Made by a program: the position numbers and the translations under genes. A stretch of DNA of 43,800 bases, from NCBI GenBank assembly GCA_902761035.1, contig CACWIW010000071.1, positions 1 to 43,800 of the forward strand, given 5' to 3'. This stretch comes from an uncultured bacterium. Its GTDB lineage: Bacteria > Verrucomicrobiota > Kiritimatiellia > RFP12 > UBA1067. How positions within the stretch are numbered: the stretch's first letter is position 1; each line of letters starts with the position of its first letter. The notes beneath the pieces are model-generated. The model did no database searches, had not been told where the DNA came from, and saw only the letters and a list, made by a program, of their open reading frames with translations. Shown one piece after another: positions 8,216 through 18,400 of this stretch.

Positions 8216-11200
8216 CTACTCAATCACGGCCTTGTAGAACTTGATAGCGCCCTTGTCGATGATGAACGTCGCCTCTTCTCCGTCTCGGAAATGCACGTCG
8301 TTGTCGTTCAGCTCGTAATCCTGTATCTGGGTGTTGATCCCCGACACGTTCGCGCCGCCGTAGACCTTGAGCGTTCCGTTGATCGGCGCCGCCTTCGTGC
8401 CGTCCATCACCGCGAAGTTGCGCACGAGCTTCACCTTCACTGTGATGTCGTCGTCTCCAACCGCTATATCGGTGATCTTAAACGAGCCCCAGTCCTCCAC
8501 GCTGTAGCTGGCGTTCATGATGTTATCGTTGAGGAGGTACGCCCTGGCGAACTGGTCGGATGTGAGGGTCTTGACCATCGCCGCAACGGCCGCATGGTCT
8601 CCGCGCTTGTTCAGCCATTCGGCCTGGCTGGCGGTGAGCGTAGTGGTTCCGTCGGAAACGGTCACGACCTCATCGGTCACGAACACGACAACCTTGTTCG
8701 TGTAGCTGCCGTAGATGGAAGAGACCGATCCCTCGCCGACATAGCCGATTGACCGCACGTAAGGCGTCTCGCCCGCGAACGCGAACGGGAAGTTCGTCAG
8801 CACACCATGATGCAACGTCTCGTAATTCGTGCCGTTCTTCACCGCTACGGTGTACGTCCTGTTCGTTACGTCCAGTTCAAACTTGACAGTATAGTCGTGA
8901 TTGACCTCTGCCGTAATCCCTTCCGCATCGAACCATACCCTTCCGTTCGCGTTGGTCGTGTAGACCTGGAAACAGGCGTTCGTGCCGATTCGCACAGCCG
9001 CCTTCACGCCGTCATAGTCCTGATGATCCTCCGCCATGCTGTTGAACGTCGCCGTCGTCTCGATGATGACGTTGCGCGCATCGGACGGATTGTCGGCCGT
9101 GAATTCGTTCCGCTCGTCGATCGCCACCTTGTGGTTGACGTACTCGACGGCGTTGGACCAGAGGCCAGTCGCCTCCTTGTAGTCCTCGTTCTCGAATATC
9201 CAGTACGCGGCGCGGTTCTCTGGCGTATCCTCGTAGCTGGCAGGATTGTCGCCGCTGGTCGGCCCGAAGAACTGCTTCAAGTAGTAGTCAATCGTGAACA
9301 CCTCGCTCGGACGGTACCCGTCGGCGTATGCAATGGCCTTAATGGTACCTGTGCTGTTGTTTCTATCAAACACAAACGACCCGTCGTAGACGAAACTGGA
9401 CGTCGTGGGCGTCGTTCCATTCGTCGTATAGTAGATCGTCGCACCGTCAATTTCGCTTGCGAGGCTGACGCTGCCCGAACGATAGTTTGAAGTATAAGAG
9501 CCACTCGCCTCCGCCTGCGGCGCGAGGGTGTAGGTTGCGGACGCAGTGCCACTCGCGAATGTCCCACCGGTGAACGTGACAAACGCCTTTGCTTTGATCG
9601 TAGTCGTATCGTTCAGCGAGATCGCGCCCGTGTACTGCGTGCTGCTCGCCGTCGGTTCGCTGCCGTTCGTCGTGTAGCGGATTGTCGCGCCCGCAGTCTC
9701 GCAGGAGAGCGTGACTTGCTGCGGTATGTTGAAGAATGTCATCGCGGCTGGCGATAAAGCAGGTGTCGCGACCGTACCCGTCAGCGTGAACGTTTGGGTG
9801 AACGTTTCGCTGTCGCGGTAGCCGCTCTTGAAAGCTTTGGCCTTAATCGTTGTCGTGCCGGTTATGGTGATCGGAGCCGTGTACGCCGTGCTGGAAGAGG
9901 TTGGTTCGCTGCCGTTCGTCGTGTAGCGGATCGTAGCACCGGACGTCGTACACTGGAGCGTGACGGAATGGGAGTTCGCGAAGAACGTCGTCGCCGTGGG
10001 CGATGTCGGCGTGGCAACCATTTCAACAAGCGTGAACGTCTGTGTGAACGTCTCGCTTTCGATATAGGCGTCCGCGAAGGCGGCGGCCTTGATCGTCGTC
10101 GTGCCGGTGATGGTGATCGGCCCCGTGTACGCCGTGCTGGACTTCGTCGGCTCGCTGCCGTCCGTCGTGTAGCGGATCGTCACGCCGGACGTTGCGCTCT
10201 GGAGCGTGATAGAGTAGGGGGTCGTGTAGAACGTCGTCGCCGTGGGCGATGTGGGCGTCGCGGCGCGGGTGGTCGCCACGGTGACGTTCTCGACCGTCAG
10301 GTTCGCCGCGTTGACCGTGCCGTTGTACACGGAGAGCTTCGCGCCCGCGGCGGAACTCGTCACCTTGGCGTTCAGGCTGTCGCCGGCGATGGCGTTGACC
10401 TTCAGCTCGTGTCCGTTGAGGTCGATCGTCGCGCCGCTGTCAACCGCGACGTCGCCGAGCGCGCGCCAGTCGCAGTCGGAAGAGAGCTTGACGGTCTGCG
10501 TGCCGCTCCCGAACGTGAAGTGCTCGGGCGAGAACGCGTATTCGCCCGCCCCGTTGATCTTGATCGTGAGGGGCGTGACGAAATGGTGGTTGCTTTCGAG
10601 AATGCGTCCGCCGTAGCCGCCGCCGGTGTCGCCCACGATGAGGCGGAACCTGTGCCAGCCTTCCTTGACGTCGATGTTGGCGTATGCCTGCTGGCAAGAC
10701 AAGCCGAAGATCGCCCACTCGTCATCGACCATGAACGCCATGTAGTCGTCCACGAATCCATGCAGGCCCCAGTTGCCGGCCTGCGCACGAGAGACGTAGA
10801 ACCAGCCGTCGTAGCGGAACTGCTTGTTCAAAAGGCCGCTCGGATAGTTCATGCCGGGGTTGGGGATGATACCGTTGTGGAGGTTGTCCACGCTGCCCTC
10901 GCCCTGAAGGGCGTAGTCGCCCATCGCCGCATCCTTGAACGCCCGGTTTCCGCTGTTGCCCGCTGCCTTGCTGCCCCAGTACGTCGTCGTGCCGTCGTTG
11001 CCGAACTGCACCTTGCGCCAGTTGGGCGTGTAGCCGGAGGGGATGGTGAACGCGGTGTTGCCGCCGGGGATGATGACGGTCGTGCTCGCGTCGGGAAGTG
11101 CGTCGGAGATGGTGCTGCCGTTCTGGTCAAGGCAGGTCCAGTTGGCGGAGTTCGCAAGCGCGGCGGCTGTCGGCGCGGTGGTTCCGCCCTTCCATGTCGC

Positions 11201-13525
11201 CTTCATGGTGCGGGTGATCTCTGGCGGCGGCATGATCTCGTCCGGGCCGGCGTTCGCGTTCGCGGAAAGCTGCACGTCGCTCAGGATGCCGTTCCAGATG
11301 CGCACCTCGTCGTATTCCGCGCAGGCGTCGCTGTCTGCAGTATAGAAGGAGTGTCCGAGGTAGAGGACGGGGTTGGAAATCGACTGGATTCCGTTCGGGA
11401 TGGTCATCGTCCCCGATTTCTGCAGCACGCCCGTCGCGGCGTCGCGGCGCATCCACCTGACGAACGTCGTGCCGTCGCGCTGGCGCTCGAACGTGGCGGA
11501 GATGTGGAACTGCCGTCCAAGCTTGTACGGCGCCATCGTGGTGTCCGTCGCGACTTCCGTCGTGTTTTTGGTGCCGGCGCGGTCGTTCGTGATGTCCGTG
11601 CCATACGACCACGTGAGGCAGAAGTAATGGGTGTTGTCCGCGCCGTAGTCGAAGACACGAGCCCAGTTGCGGGCTGCTGTCTGCGACGCCCAGATTTCAA
11701 TCGTGGCGGCGTCGGTGTTCAGGAGATTGGTGCCGAGCTTGAGCGAACCCGAGCCGTAGCCGCTGCCTGTCAGCTTCGCCTTGCCGTCGGCAATCGTGAC
11801 GTTGGAGCCGACCTTCGTCGCGGTGGAACCGCCCTGCGAATCGTTGAGGTTGCCGTTGAAGCTCCAGCGGTGGGCGAGGGACGTGGAGACGGAATACGCG
11901 CCGCCAGCCGCGAGATCGAGGTCGAGTCCGTAGATGTTCTCGACGCTGCCAGAGTACGAGATGCCTCCCGCGCCCGCCGCGATGGACGTCAGGCAGGACT
12001 TCACGCGCTGGATCACCCGCGTGGAACTGTTGCCGCTTGTCGCCGTAATGGTGTGCAGTCCGGCGGGGAGCATGAGCGCGTACTTGCCCGTTGAGGAGGC
12101 GGACGTCGTGGTGTAGGACCTACCCGTCTCGCGGCACACCGCCGTGACCGTCGCGCCGCCCACCCGGCTGCTGCCGTTCTTGACGACGCCGCTCACGATG
12201 GTCAGGTCCGGGTCGCCTTTCGACGGCGGATAGACATTGTACATGACATCCTGAATAGAGGTAAATTTACTGTTTGCCGCAGAGAGGTCTGGCGGCGCGT
12301 ACCAACCGTCGCTGCTTCCGGTCCAGCCAAAGTTGAAATGGACATAGAGCGTGCCGCTTTCGTCGTAGCCGTAGCCGTCGGCGACGATGGCATGGGCCGG
12401 GACCAGCGTCGGACAGGGGAGCCCCGCGTCAAGGCTTCCGAGCATGGCCGCGCGGCTCGAGTCGTTCCACCCGCTCGTTATCTTCGAGTTGGCGTATGTG
12501 AACTGATCGACGATGCGGTGTCCGAAAACTGCACCCGGAGCGCCGCTCGCGCCGCTGTTGTTCTGGTTGTAGTTCATGAAGCACGTCATGCCGACGTCGC
12601 GGGTGAGCTTGCCGATAGCGGCCTTGTAGGTGCTGTTATCGTAAGACGACGGACTGAGCTTAATGTACGACCAATTGTACGTGCCTCCGAAAGCGGGATT
12701 CCATGCCGTTCGCGTCGTGGCGGATGCGCTCGCATCATAGCCATTGACGTCCCATCCCTTCTGCGTACCGCTGTAGTTGCAGGAGCCGTACCAGTTGGCA
12801 GTGGCAGAGATGGCGGCAGTCGGGTATTGCCAGAACCTCATGGTCTGTCCGCCCATCGTGGCAACGCAGCCGCAAACGGCACCACCGGGCGTGTAGTAGT
12901 TTTCGCCGTGGCCCGACTGTCCCCATTTCGACTGCACGAGCTGATCGCAGCGCAGGTCGGCGGTGGGCTTGGATGCCTGGAGGCGCAGCCCGCCCTTGCT
13001 GCTCGCCGCCGCGCGCAGCCGCGCCCACTTGGCGGCCTTGCCATCTTGCTGTTGTACGCTTGCTGTCGCCGCCAACCGAAGACCACCACTTTGCTGTTGT
13101 ACACTTGCTGTCGTCTGGGCCGCGTTGGTCGAACTCAGTTCGACCATCATGGCCGCCACATCTATCTCGAGCATCGCCATGAGCGGGTTCTCGGCGGCGT
13201 TCGTATTCCACACGCCCTCCTTCGAGTAGGCGAGGATCGGCTCCATCGCCGTATCGCCGGAGGTCACGACGAAACCGCCGCCCTCAAGGTTCACGACGTA
13301 GTATTTCCCCTTGCCGTCCTTCGCCGTGTACGCGAGGACGTTCGTCGTGGGCTGCGCGGTGAATTCAGCGCCCAGCGCCTCCTTCACGTTCACCCATCCA
13401 GCGACGGCGTTCATCGCCTCTTCGCCCGTCACCTCCCCCGCGCACAGCGGGAGGCTTGCGCTTGTCGTGACAGCAACCGCGAGGATTGCCGCCGTGTTGA
13501 GGAAACTACTGAATACATTTTTCAT
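8216..13525 (-). CDS. Secreted giant C10 (streptopain-type) peptidase with LamG, PA14-like and chitobiase-type repeats
   Basis: This is the first and largest gene of the array, 1769 residues. Start ATG 13525 has a signal peptide (about 1-29) and a modest AAGGGA about 7 nt upstream. Propeptide about 30-185; C10 catalytic domain about 190-430 with Cys220 (CGCVATMG), His378 (VPAHAIVADG) and Trp401; carboxypeptidase-regulatory-like domain about 440-540; LamG-3/ConA-like domain about 550-755; a region with PA14-like features and a following beta-rich stretch about 775-1085; four chitobiase-type repeats about 1088-1417; shared C-terminal domain 1418-1769. Family C10 peptidases are made as zymogens with an inhibitory propeptide, and the same layout is seen here. 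The wide set of putative binding modules suggests action on a glycan-coated protein such as mucin, which is inference. A sigma-70-like promoter lies 32 nt upstream. Confidence 0.94.
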   Translation of the reverse strand: MKNVFSSFLNTAAILAVAVTTSASLPLCAGEVTGEEAMNAVAGWVNVKEALGAEFTAQPTTNVLAYTAKDGKGKYYVVNLEGGGFVVTSGDTAMEPILAYSKEGVWNTNAAENPLMAMLEIDVAAMMVELSSTNAAQTTASVQQQSGGLRLAATASVQQQDGKAAKWARLRAAASSKGGLRLQASKPTADLRCDQLVQSKWGQSGHGENYYTPGGAVCGCVATMGGQTMRFWQYPTAAISATANWYGSCNYSGTQKGWDVNGYDASASATTRTAWNPAFGGTYNWSYIKLSPSSYDNSTYKAAIGKLTRDVGMTCFMNYNQNNSGASGAPGAVFGHRIVDQFTYANSKITSGWNDSSRAAMLGSLDAGLPCPTLVPAHAIVADGYGYDESGTLYVHFNFGWTGSSDGWYAPPDLSAANSKFTSIQDVMYNVYPPSKGDPDLTIVSGVVKNGSSRVGGATVTAVCRETGRSYTTTSASSTGKYALMLPAGLHTITATSGNSSTRVIQRVKSCLTSIAAGAGGISYSGSVENIYGLDLDLAAGGAYSVSTSLAHRWSFNGNLNDSQGGSTATKVGSNVTIADGKAKLTGSGYGSGSLKLGTNLLNTDAATIEIWASQTAARNWARVFDYGADNTHYFCLTWSYGTDITNDRAGTKNTTEVATDTTMAPYKLGRQFHISATFERQRDGTTFVRWMRRDAATGVLQKSGTMTIPNGIQSISNPVLYLGHSFYTADSDACAEYDEVRIWNGILSDVQLSANANAGPDEIMPPPEITRTMKATWKGGTTAPTAAALANSANWTCLDQNGSTISDALPDASTTVIIPGGNTAFTIPSGYTPNWRKVQFGNDGTTTYWGSKAAGNSGNRAFKDAAMGDYALQGEGSVDNLHNGIIPNPGMNYPSGLLNKQFRYDGWFYVSRAQAGNWGLHGFVDDYMAFMVDDEWAIFGLSCQQAYANIDVKEGWHRFRLIVGDTGGGYGGRILESNHHFVTPLTIKINGAGEYAFSPEHFTFGSGTQTVKLSSDCDWRALGDVAVDSGATIDLNGHELKVNAIAGDSLNAKVTSSAAGAKLSVYNGTVNAANLTVENVTVATTRAATPTSPTATTFYTTPYSITLQSATSGVTIRYTTDGSEPTKSSTAYTGPITITGTTTIKAAAFADAYIESETFTQTFTLVEMVATPTSPTATTFFANSHSVTLQCTTSGATIRYTTNGSEPTSSSTAYTAPITITGTTTIKAKAFKSGYRDSETFTQTFTLTGTVATPALSPAAMTFFNIPQQVTLSCETAGATIRYTTNGSEPTASSTQYTGAISLNDTTTIKAKAFVTFTGGTFASGTASATYTLAPQAEASGSYTSNYRSGSVSLASEIDGATIYYTTNGTTPTTSSFVYDGSFVFDRNNSTGTIKAIAYADGYRPSEVFTIDYYLKQFFGPTSGDNPASYEDTPENRAAYWIFENEDYKEATGLWSNAVEYVNHKVAIDERNEFTADNPSDARNVIIETTATFNSMAEDHQDYDGVKAAVRIGTNACFQVYTTNANGRVWFDAEGITAEVNHDYTVKFELDVTNRTYTVAVKNGTNYETLHHGVLTNFPFAFAGETPYVRSIGYVGEGSVSSIYGSYTNKVVVFVTDEVVTVSDGTTTLTASQAEWLNKRGDHAAVAAMVKTLTSDQFARAYLLNDNIMNASYSVEDWGSFKITDIAVGDDDITVKVKLVRNFAVMDGTKAAPINGTLKVYGGANVSGINTQIQDYELNDNDVHFRDGEEATFIIDKGAIKFYKAVIE
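9275..10264 (-). repeat. Four tandem chitobiase/hexosaminidase C-terminal-type repeats in the first C10 gene
   Basis: Four units of about 80 codons each carry the signature GATIRYTTNGSEPT, a Y-T-G-P-I segment and TTTIKAKAF. Units 1 and 2 are very similar in DNA, so recent duplication is likely, while unit 4 is diverged and runs into the shared C-terminal domain. The second gene has two such units and the third has three. The repeats are coding and not CRISPR. Confidence 0.85.
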
Positions 13526-13557
13526 GTTGTGTCCCTTTTATGGCTAGGATTTAAACT

Positions 13558-13587
13558 ATTCTACCATTTCCCCCTCCGTGTTAGCAA
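13558..13587 (-). promoter_or_regulatory. Sigma-70-like promoter of the C10 peptidase array
   Basis: On the minus strand TTGCTA (13582-13587), an 18-nt spacer and TAGAAT (13558-13563) stand 32 nt before the ATG at 13525. The same arrangement, TTGCTA with a 17-nt spacer and TAGACT, stands 33 nt before the GH106 gene, which strengthens both calls. The TTGCTA box is part of a 5-bp inverted repeat that is too short to be a terminator. Confidence 0.5.
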
Positions 13588-13639
13588 GGCTAATGTAAGC
13601 GGAAGTGGATTTTAATCATCGTGGGAGGGGACACTATTG

Positions 13640-15430
13640 TTAAACCTCTTCACTCAGCACGCAGTCGCCGCCGTGGAACACGAGGACGAGGCGATGGAGC
13701 GCAACGGGCGGGACGCCCGTTGTCCCAGTTGCGGGCGGGACGCCCGCCTCCCCGATGTGCCACTCCGCCACGAGCGCAGGATCGGCGGAATACTGGTCGA
13801 GCTGAACAATGGCCTGCTCCTTGATCTTCTCAAGTTGCTCCGGCGTGGGCGCAGGATCGCCCGCCTTCACGTACTTCATCTCGATGAGCGCGGCGTGTGC
13901 TATCTCCGGCCAGCGCAGGAGCTGCGGTTCAAGCGCAATGTCGTAGAACCCGCCGCCAGCCTCGCGCTCGTGCTTCACGAAGTACGGCCCGCCGGCGGCG
14001 ACGAGGAGCGCAACGAGCGTGGACTGCACCACCTTCTCGCCATCCACCGCGTCGCGCACCGCGAAATTCTCCTTCACGATCTGCGAGAGGATGCCTACGA
14101 AGCCCTTCCATTCCCCCTTCTCGGCGAAGTCGCACAGCCCGTCGTTGATGTCGAACACCCGCTCGTCGATCTTGTAGACGTCTGAATAGGCAGCCGGAAT
14201 CATCTTCGCGGCAAGTTCCTTCAAGGTCTCGTTCGGGATCCCAAACGTCGTCTTGCCGAACGACTCGCCAGTAATCGTCGTGATGCCAAGCCAGTAGAGG
14301 AGCGATGTGAAGTTCTCCTTCTTCGTCAGCTCACGCGCCTGGAACGACTTCACGAGACGCTCGGTGAGCTGTCCTCCCGCAAGCAGGGTTTCAAGCACAT
14401 GGAAATTGCCGTTCAAACGACGGTCTGCCGTGACGAGATGGCGAATCTTCGCGTAGTCGGTACGCAGATTCTCGTCGATCAGCTCGTTCGGGAACTGCTT
14501 CGTGCGCCACAGATAGCTGAAAAGCGAAAGTACGACCGTAGTATTTGCCACCGACGGAGCGGACGCGCTGCCGAACCGGTAGTTGCCGTACCACCTGATC
14601 GCGGTATCGTACGCCCTCTCCGCGTCGAAGCCGCAGTGCGCGGCGTAGTAGTCCGTGATGGCGCGGAGGTCGTCATGGCGGAATCCCGTGAAGTCGGCGA
14701 ACACTGGATCGAGCGAGATGTTCGTGCCAATGTTGAAACCGCTCGTCACGTCGTCCATAGTCACTGGAGACACCCCCGTGATGAAGAGCCGCTTGAGCGG
14801 CGCGTCGAGTGATGTCGTAAGCGACTTGAGGACGCCGAAGAACTGCTTGAAGAAGCCTCCGCCGTGACACAGCATTTCGTATGCCGCCTCGCCGCTCTCG
14901 GCAAGAATCGTGTTCGTGAAGTTGTCGTACTCGTCGATGATGACGTAGATGGGGTTTTTCGTCCCCTTCATCTCGTCGAAGAGGACGTTCATCTTGTCCG
15001 TGGAATTCCGTGCGGCGAGTATCCGGGATGCGGACGCCTCGCCGATGCGTTCGGCATACTTCCTTGCAAACGCATCGATTCGCCCGCACACATGGGTACT
15101 GAAGCTTTGCTGTGCCGTTTCGGGCGACTTCTCCACAGCCGAAAAGTCGAAGGAGAGGACAAGATAGCTATTGCGCTCATCCGTCGGGTCGCCTCCGATG
15201 TCCGTCCCGCTGAAAAGCGCATCAAAGCGCTCTGCGCAGGCGACGTCGTAGTATGCCTCGAGAATGGCCGTCAGGAGCGACTTGCCGAACCTGCGCGGGC
15301 GCAGAAACACCACATACGCGGTCTGCTCCAGATCGCGTATCTTCGCGGTACGGTCAACGAACCAGGCGTTCTTCTTCCTGATCTGCGCGTAGTCCGCCAC
15401 GCCGTAGAGTATGGGCCTTGTCTTTTCCAT
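13640..15430 (-). CDS. AAA-ATPase-like / PD-(D/E)XK nuclease family protein
   Basis: The product has 596 residues and resembles the AAA-ATPase-like plus PD-(D/E)XK nuclease (DUF1703-type) proteins that are abundant in gut bacteria and have no settled function. The N-terminal ATPase shows the typical RPRRFGKS phosphate-binding loop (residues 44-51) and a Walker B-like IIDEYDNF (164-171). The C-terminal nuclease-like part shows EAGGGFYDIAL, with Asp497, followed by Glu517-Met-Lys519 (IEMKYVK). The last 40 residues contain a proline-rich stretch, AGVPPATGTTGVPPVA, encoded by a palindromic repeat at 13701-13754 and absent from the family pattern. The frame extends two codons upstream from a TTG, but ATG 15430 is preferred. 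There is no ribosome-binding site, and a promoter lies 7 nt upstream, suggesting a leaderless mRNA. It is cytoplasmic. Confidence 0.88.
   Translation of the reverse strand: MEKTRPILYGVADYAQIRKKNAWFVDRTAKIRDLEQTAYVVFLRPRRFGKSLLTAILEAYYDVACAERFDALFSGTDIGGDPTDERNSYLVLSFDFSAVEKSPETAQQSFSTHVCGRIDAFARKYAERIGEASASRILAARNSTDKMNVLFDEMKGTKNPIYVIIDEYDNFTNTILAESGEAAYEMLCHGGGFFKQFFGVLKSLTTSLDAPLKRLFITGVSPVTMDDVTSGFNIGTNISLDPVFADFTGFRHDDLRAITDYYAAHCGFDAERAYDTAIRWYGNYRFGSASAPSVANTTVVLSLFSYLWRTKQFPNELIDENLRTDYAKIRHLVTADRRLNGNFHVLETLLAGGQLTERLVKSFQARELTKKENFTSLLYWLGITTITGESFGKTTFGIPNETLKELAAKMIPAAYSDVYKIDERVFDINDGLCDFAEKGEWKGFVGILSQIVKENFAVRDAVDGEKVVQSTLVALLVAAGGPYFVKHEREAGGGFYDIALEPQLLRWPEIAHAALIEMKYVKAGDPAPTPEQLEKIKEQAIVQLDQYSADPALVAEWHIGEAGVPPATGTTGVPPVALHRLVLVFHGGDCVLSEEV
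13701..13754. repeat. In-frame tandem palindromic repeat (GGGCGGGACGCCC type), two units
   Basis: Two consecutive units of about 27 bp (13701-13727 and 13728-13754) each hold a palindrome with arms GGGCG and CGCCC around a GGA centre, flanked by GTTGTCCC-like sequence. They read in frame near the C-terminus of the ATPase/nuclease gene as GVPP repeats. A related three-unit array with GGGCGTCTTGCCC centres is at 39332-39413. Confidence 0.8.
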
Positions 15431-15437
15431 GCCCAAA

Positions 15438-15466
15438 AGTATACCACAATTTCGGGCACTTGTCCG
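15438..15466 (-). promoter_or_regulatory. Promoter for a probably leaderless ATPase/nuclease mRNA
   Basis: On the minus strand CGGACA (15461-15466), a 17-nt spacer and TATACT (15438-15443) are followed after only 7 nt by the ATG at 15430. Transcription would start at or next to the start codon, and no Shine-Dalgarno sequence is present. Confidence 0.5.
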
Positions 15467-15484
15467 CGCGTTTCCGCATGTTTG

Positions 15485-18400
15485 TCACTTCACGAAGACC
15501 GTGAAGCCGTTGGTTCTGCTCATGTAAACGGTGCTCACGCCGTCTTCCGTCACCACACGGAACGTGCGGTTACTCGCGCCGACGGCGGAGAACCTCTGCT
15601 TGATGCCGGTCGGAAGAGACGGTGCGGAGAGGACGGGCACCATGCCCGCCGCCTTGAGGTCTGCGTCGGAAATCGCCGAACCGTCGACGCTCACCGTTCC
15701 CGCCGCCGCGAACGTGCCCGTCACGGACTGCGCGTTGTTCATGCCGGTCAGTTTGACCGTCGCGCCGTCGGCAAGCGTCAGCTTGGGAATCGCGTTGCCG
15801 GGCGTGAGCGTACCGCCGACGGTGAGCGTTCCCGCACCGGCGATTCCGCCGTTGTTCACGAAGTCATGCACCGAAAGGTCGTTGTTCAACGTCAGGATAC
15901 CGTCGGAGAGGACCGCCAACGTACCCGTTCCCGAATATGTTCCGGAGATCGACGTCGTCTTCCTGTCGCCCGTCCAGTAGGTCGTCACCTCAATGCGTCC
16001 GTTGTTCACGACGCTCGCCGCATTCAGCGCCGCGCCGATGCGCAGCGTGCCGTCCGCGCCCACGGCGACGGTGGACGCCGTTCCGTTGTACGCGCCCTTG
16101 CGGATATCGACCACGCCTTCCGAGACGTTGAGCGTGCCGCTGCCGGACACGTTGAGTCCGCTCGACCACATCCACAGCGTTCCCTCGCCCGCCTTCGTGA
16201 GCGTGTGGCCGCCGAGTTCAAGCGAGCAGCCGTACTTGGCAGTCTCCCACAATCCTTCGGAGACGATGCCGACGTCCCCGCCCGCCGCGCCGAGCGTGAC
16301 GTCGCCGCCAAGCGCATATCCGCGCGCATGGCCCGTCGTCCAATACGATTGGTTCGCGTTGCGGATTCCGATGGTCAGCGGGGTGCCGAAGTTCACAATC
16401 GGCCCGGGCGTCGTGTAGGCGCCAGTCGCGACGCCCGTTCCGGCAAGGACGAAGCGGTAGCCAAGTCCGTTGTGTCCGTTGACGTCCACCATGGCGCCCG
16501 CCTCGACGATCACGCTCCTCGGGCTCCCCGTGTCGATCGCGCCGAACGGCCCCGTCGGCGCATCCTGCGCCACGGACGCGCCCGCCACGGCGACCGACCC
16601 GGACTTCACGGTGAGCCCTCCCGTGAAGGCGTTCGCGCCCGTGAACGTCACGTGCCCCGAACACACCTCCACCGCGCCCTCGCCGGAGAGCACGCCCGAA
16701 ACCGTGCCGCTGCCTACATACGCGATCGTCGCGTTGCTGCCCGCCGTCGCCGCCACCGCGCCAAGCGAAGTCGGCACGGTGAGATGCACGCCCGCACCCG
16801 CCTCGATGTCGCCGAAGCTCGCAGTGATGCCCGAGGCGACCAGAAGCGAATTCGTCGTCACGTCAACACCCGCCGCATTCACGAACACGATCTTGCCGAC
16901 GGACGTATTCTCGTCAACCGTGAGCGTCGCGCCATTCGCCGTCACCCTCACGCGGATCGTCGCCGCGTCGTCGTCGAACGTCTCTCCGCCCGTGTAGTAG
17001 CTCCAGTTGCGGTCCGCGTCGAGCGTCCACTCGTTCGCGTCCGGCTCCACCGCCGCCTGCACGTCATAGACGCCGTAGCCACCGATCGTGGGAGACGTCG
17101 CCGGCGACGCGTCGTTGCCAGCGTATGTGATGGAAGTGCCGTCGTACGCCGTGACGAACTGGTAGCCGAGGCCGCTGCCGAGGCCGACATAGCGCGCCTC
17201 CTTGGCCTCACCATAAACCCCACCATCGCCATTCGTGAACTCAACGATGGTTGTCTTGATCCAGTCGGTCTGGGACTGGAACTCCACGAGGATGCACGTT
17301 ACGTCGTCTCCGTCTTTGATGACGCGCTTGTTGTATCCGTTTACGCGGTCTGCCAATGTGGATATGCTCGGACCGCCCACACGCGCCGTGAACGTGGCGT
17401 TCTCGATGTCGTTCAGCGTCGCACCCCTGAAGAGCAGCATCGGAGAAGTCTGCACGAAACCAGGAAAGACCTGAAGGCCCCAAAGGTCGTATTGGTTGTT
17501 GTTTTGCCCGCCGTTGATGTTATCATACGAAGCGTTGTCAGACGGCCCAACCGTGAAGAACTTGTCGTTGAAATACTTGGTGTTCGCGTTACCGGATGTC
17601 GTCCACGTATTGTGGACTTTCTGCATCGTGACCGCGCCGTTGGCATTGTACGCGAACTGGACGTAGGCCGACTTTTTCCAACTCCCGTCCTCGGCGGTGA
17701 ACTGCACGGCGAGTTTTTCCGCGTCGCCAGACGAAGGATAGAGCGTCGGGTGCTTGCCGAGAACATACCGCCCCGAGATCGATCCGCTCTGCATGTAGGA
17801 CAGGAAAACGCAACTGGAGAGGTCTTCAAGCGTCAGGCCGGAGAAGCCGGGGACTACTGACGTCGGGAACTTCGTGCTGCTCGTCGGCGCGGCCGCGTCC
17901 ATCACGCCGAACGTGCGCGTCGGCCCCTGCCGGTAGATCTTCGCCGTATCCGCAATCGCCTTCAGGCCGCACACGCCGTAGCCGCTCGCCGTCCGCGATG
18001 TTGCGACGCTACTGCTGTTCCCGTAGAAGTTTCCGTTCGCGTCGGAATAGACATACCCGAAAGTCTGATTGTAGCGCGCGGCAATCGCCTGACCATACAC
18101 GCCGTCCGCGCCGTTCGTGAACTTCACGACTACCGTCTTGCCCTGTTGGTTGAACTCGAACTCCGTGACGATCTCCGTGATGTCGCCGTTCGAGTCAACC
18201 GCCTCGCGCGTGTTGTAGCCGGAGACGAGCGTCTCCCCGGTCATGTTATTGAGACCGCCGGCGTTCACGAACGACCCGCCGAAGAGCGCGGTGAACTTTG
18301 CCCCCGCGAGCTCGTTCAGCGTGAGGACGCCGCCTTTCTTCGTCCAGACGAGCCTCGGCGTCGTCTGCATGTAGGTGTAGTTCGGTATGCCGTAGAATTC

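Noticed and set aside
9275..10264. Regular DNA repeats that could be taken for a CRISPR array
   Set aside because: Units are about 245 bp, coding, and match chitobiase-type protein repeats. No short direct repeats with unique spacers are present.
9794..12094. Plus-strand open frame of 766 codons
   Set aside because: Antisense of the first C10 gene; its repeated R/A/V-rich segments only mirror the chitobiase-type repeats on the other strand.
13581..13593. Hairpin TTAGC-AAG-GCTAA as a terminator
   Set aside because: The stem has only five base pairs with no following T run on the minus strand, and it overlaps the -35 box of the C10 promoter.
14864..17860. Plus-strand open frame of 998 codons
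   Set aside because: It overlies two well-supported minus-strand genes, is rich in R, A, V and H, has no domain or start signal, and is the usual antisense shadow of GC-rich codons.
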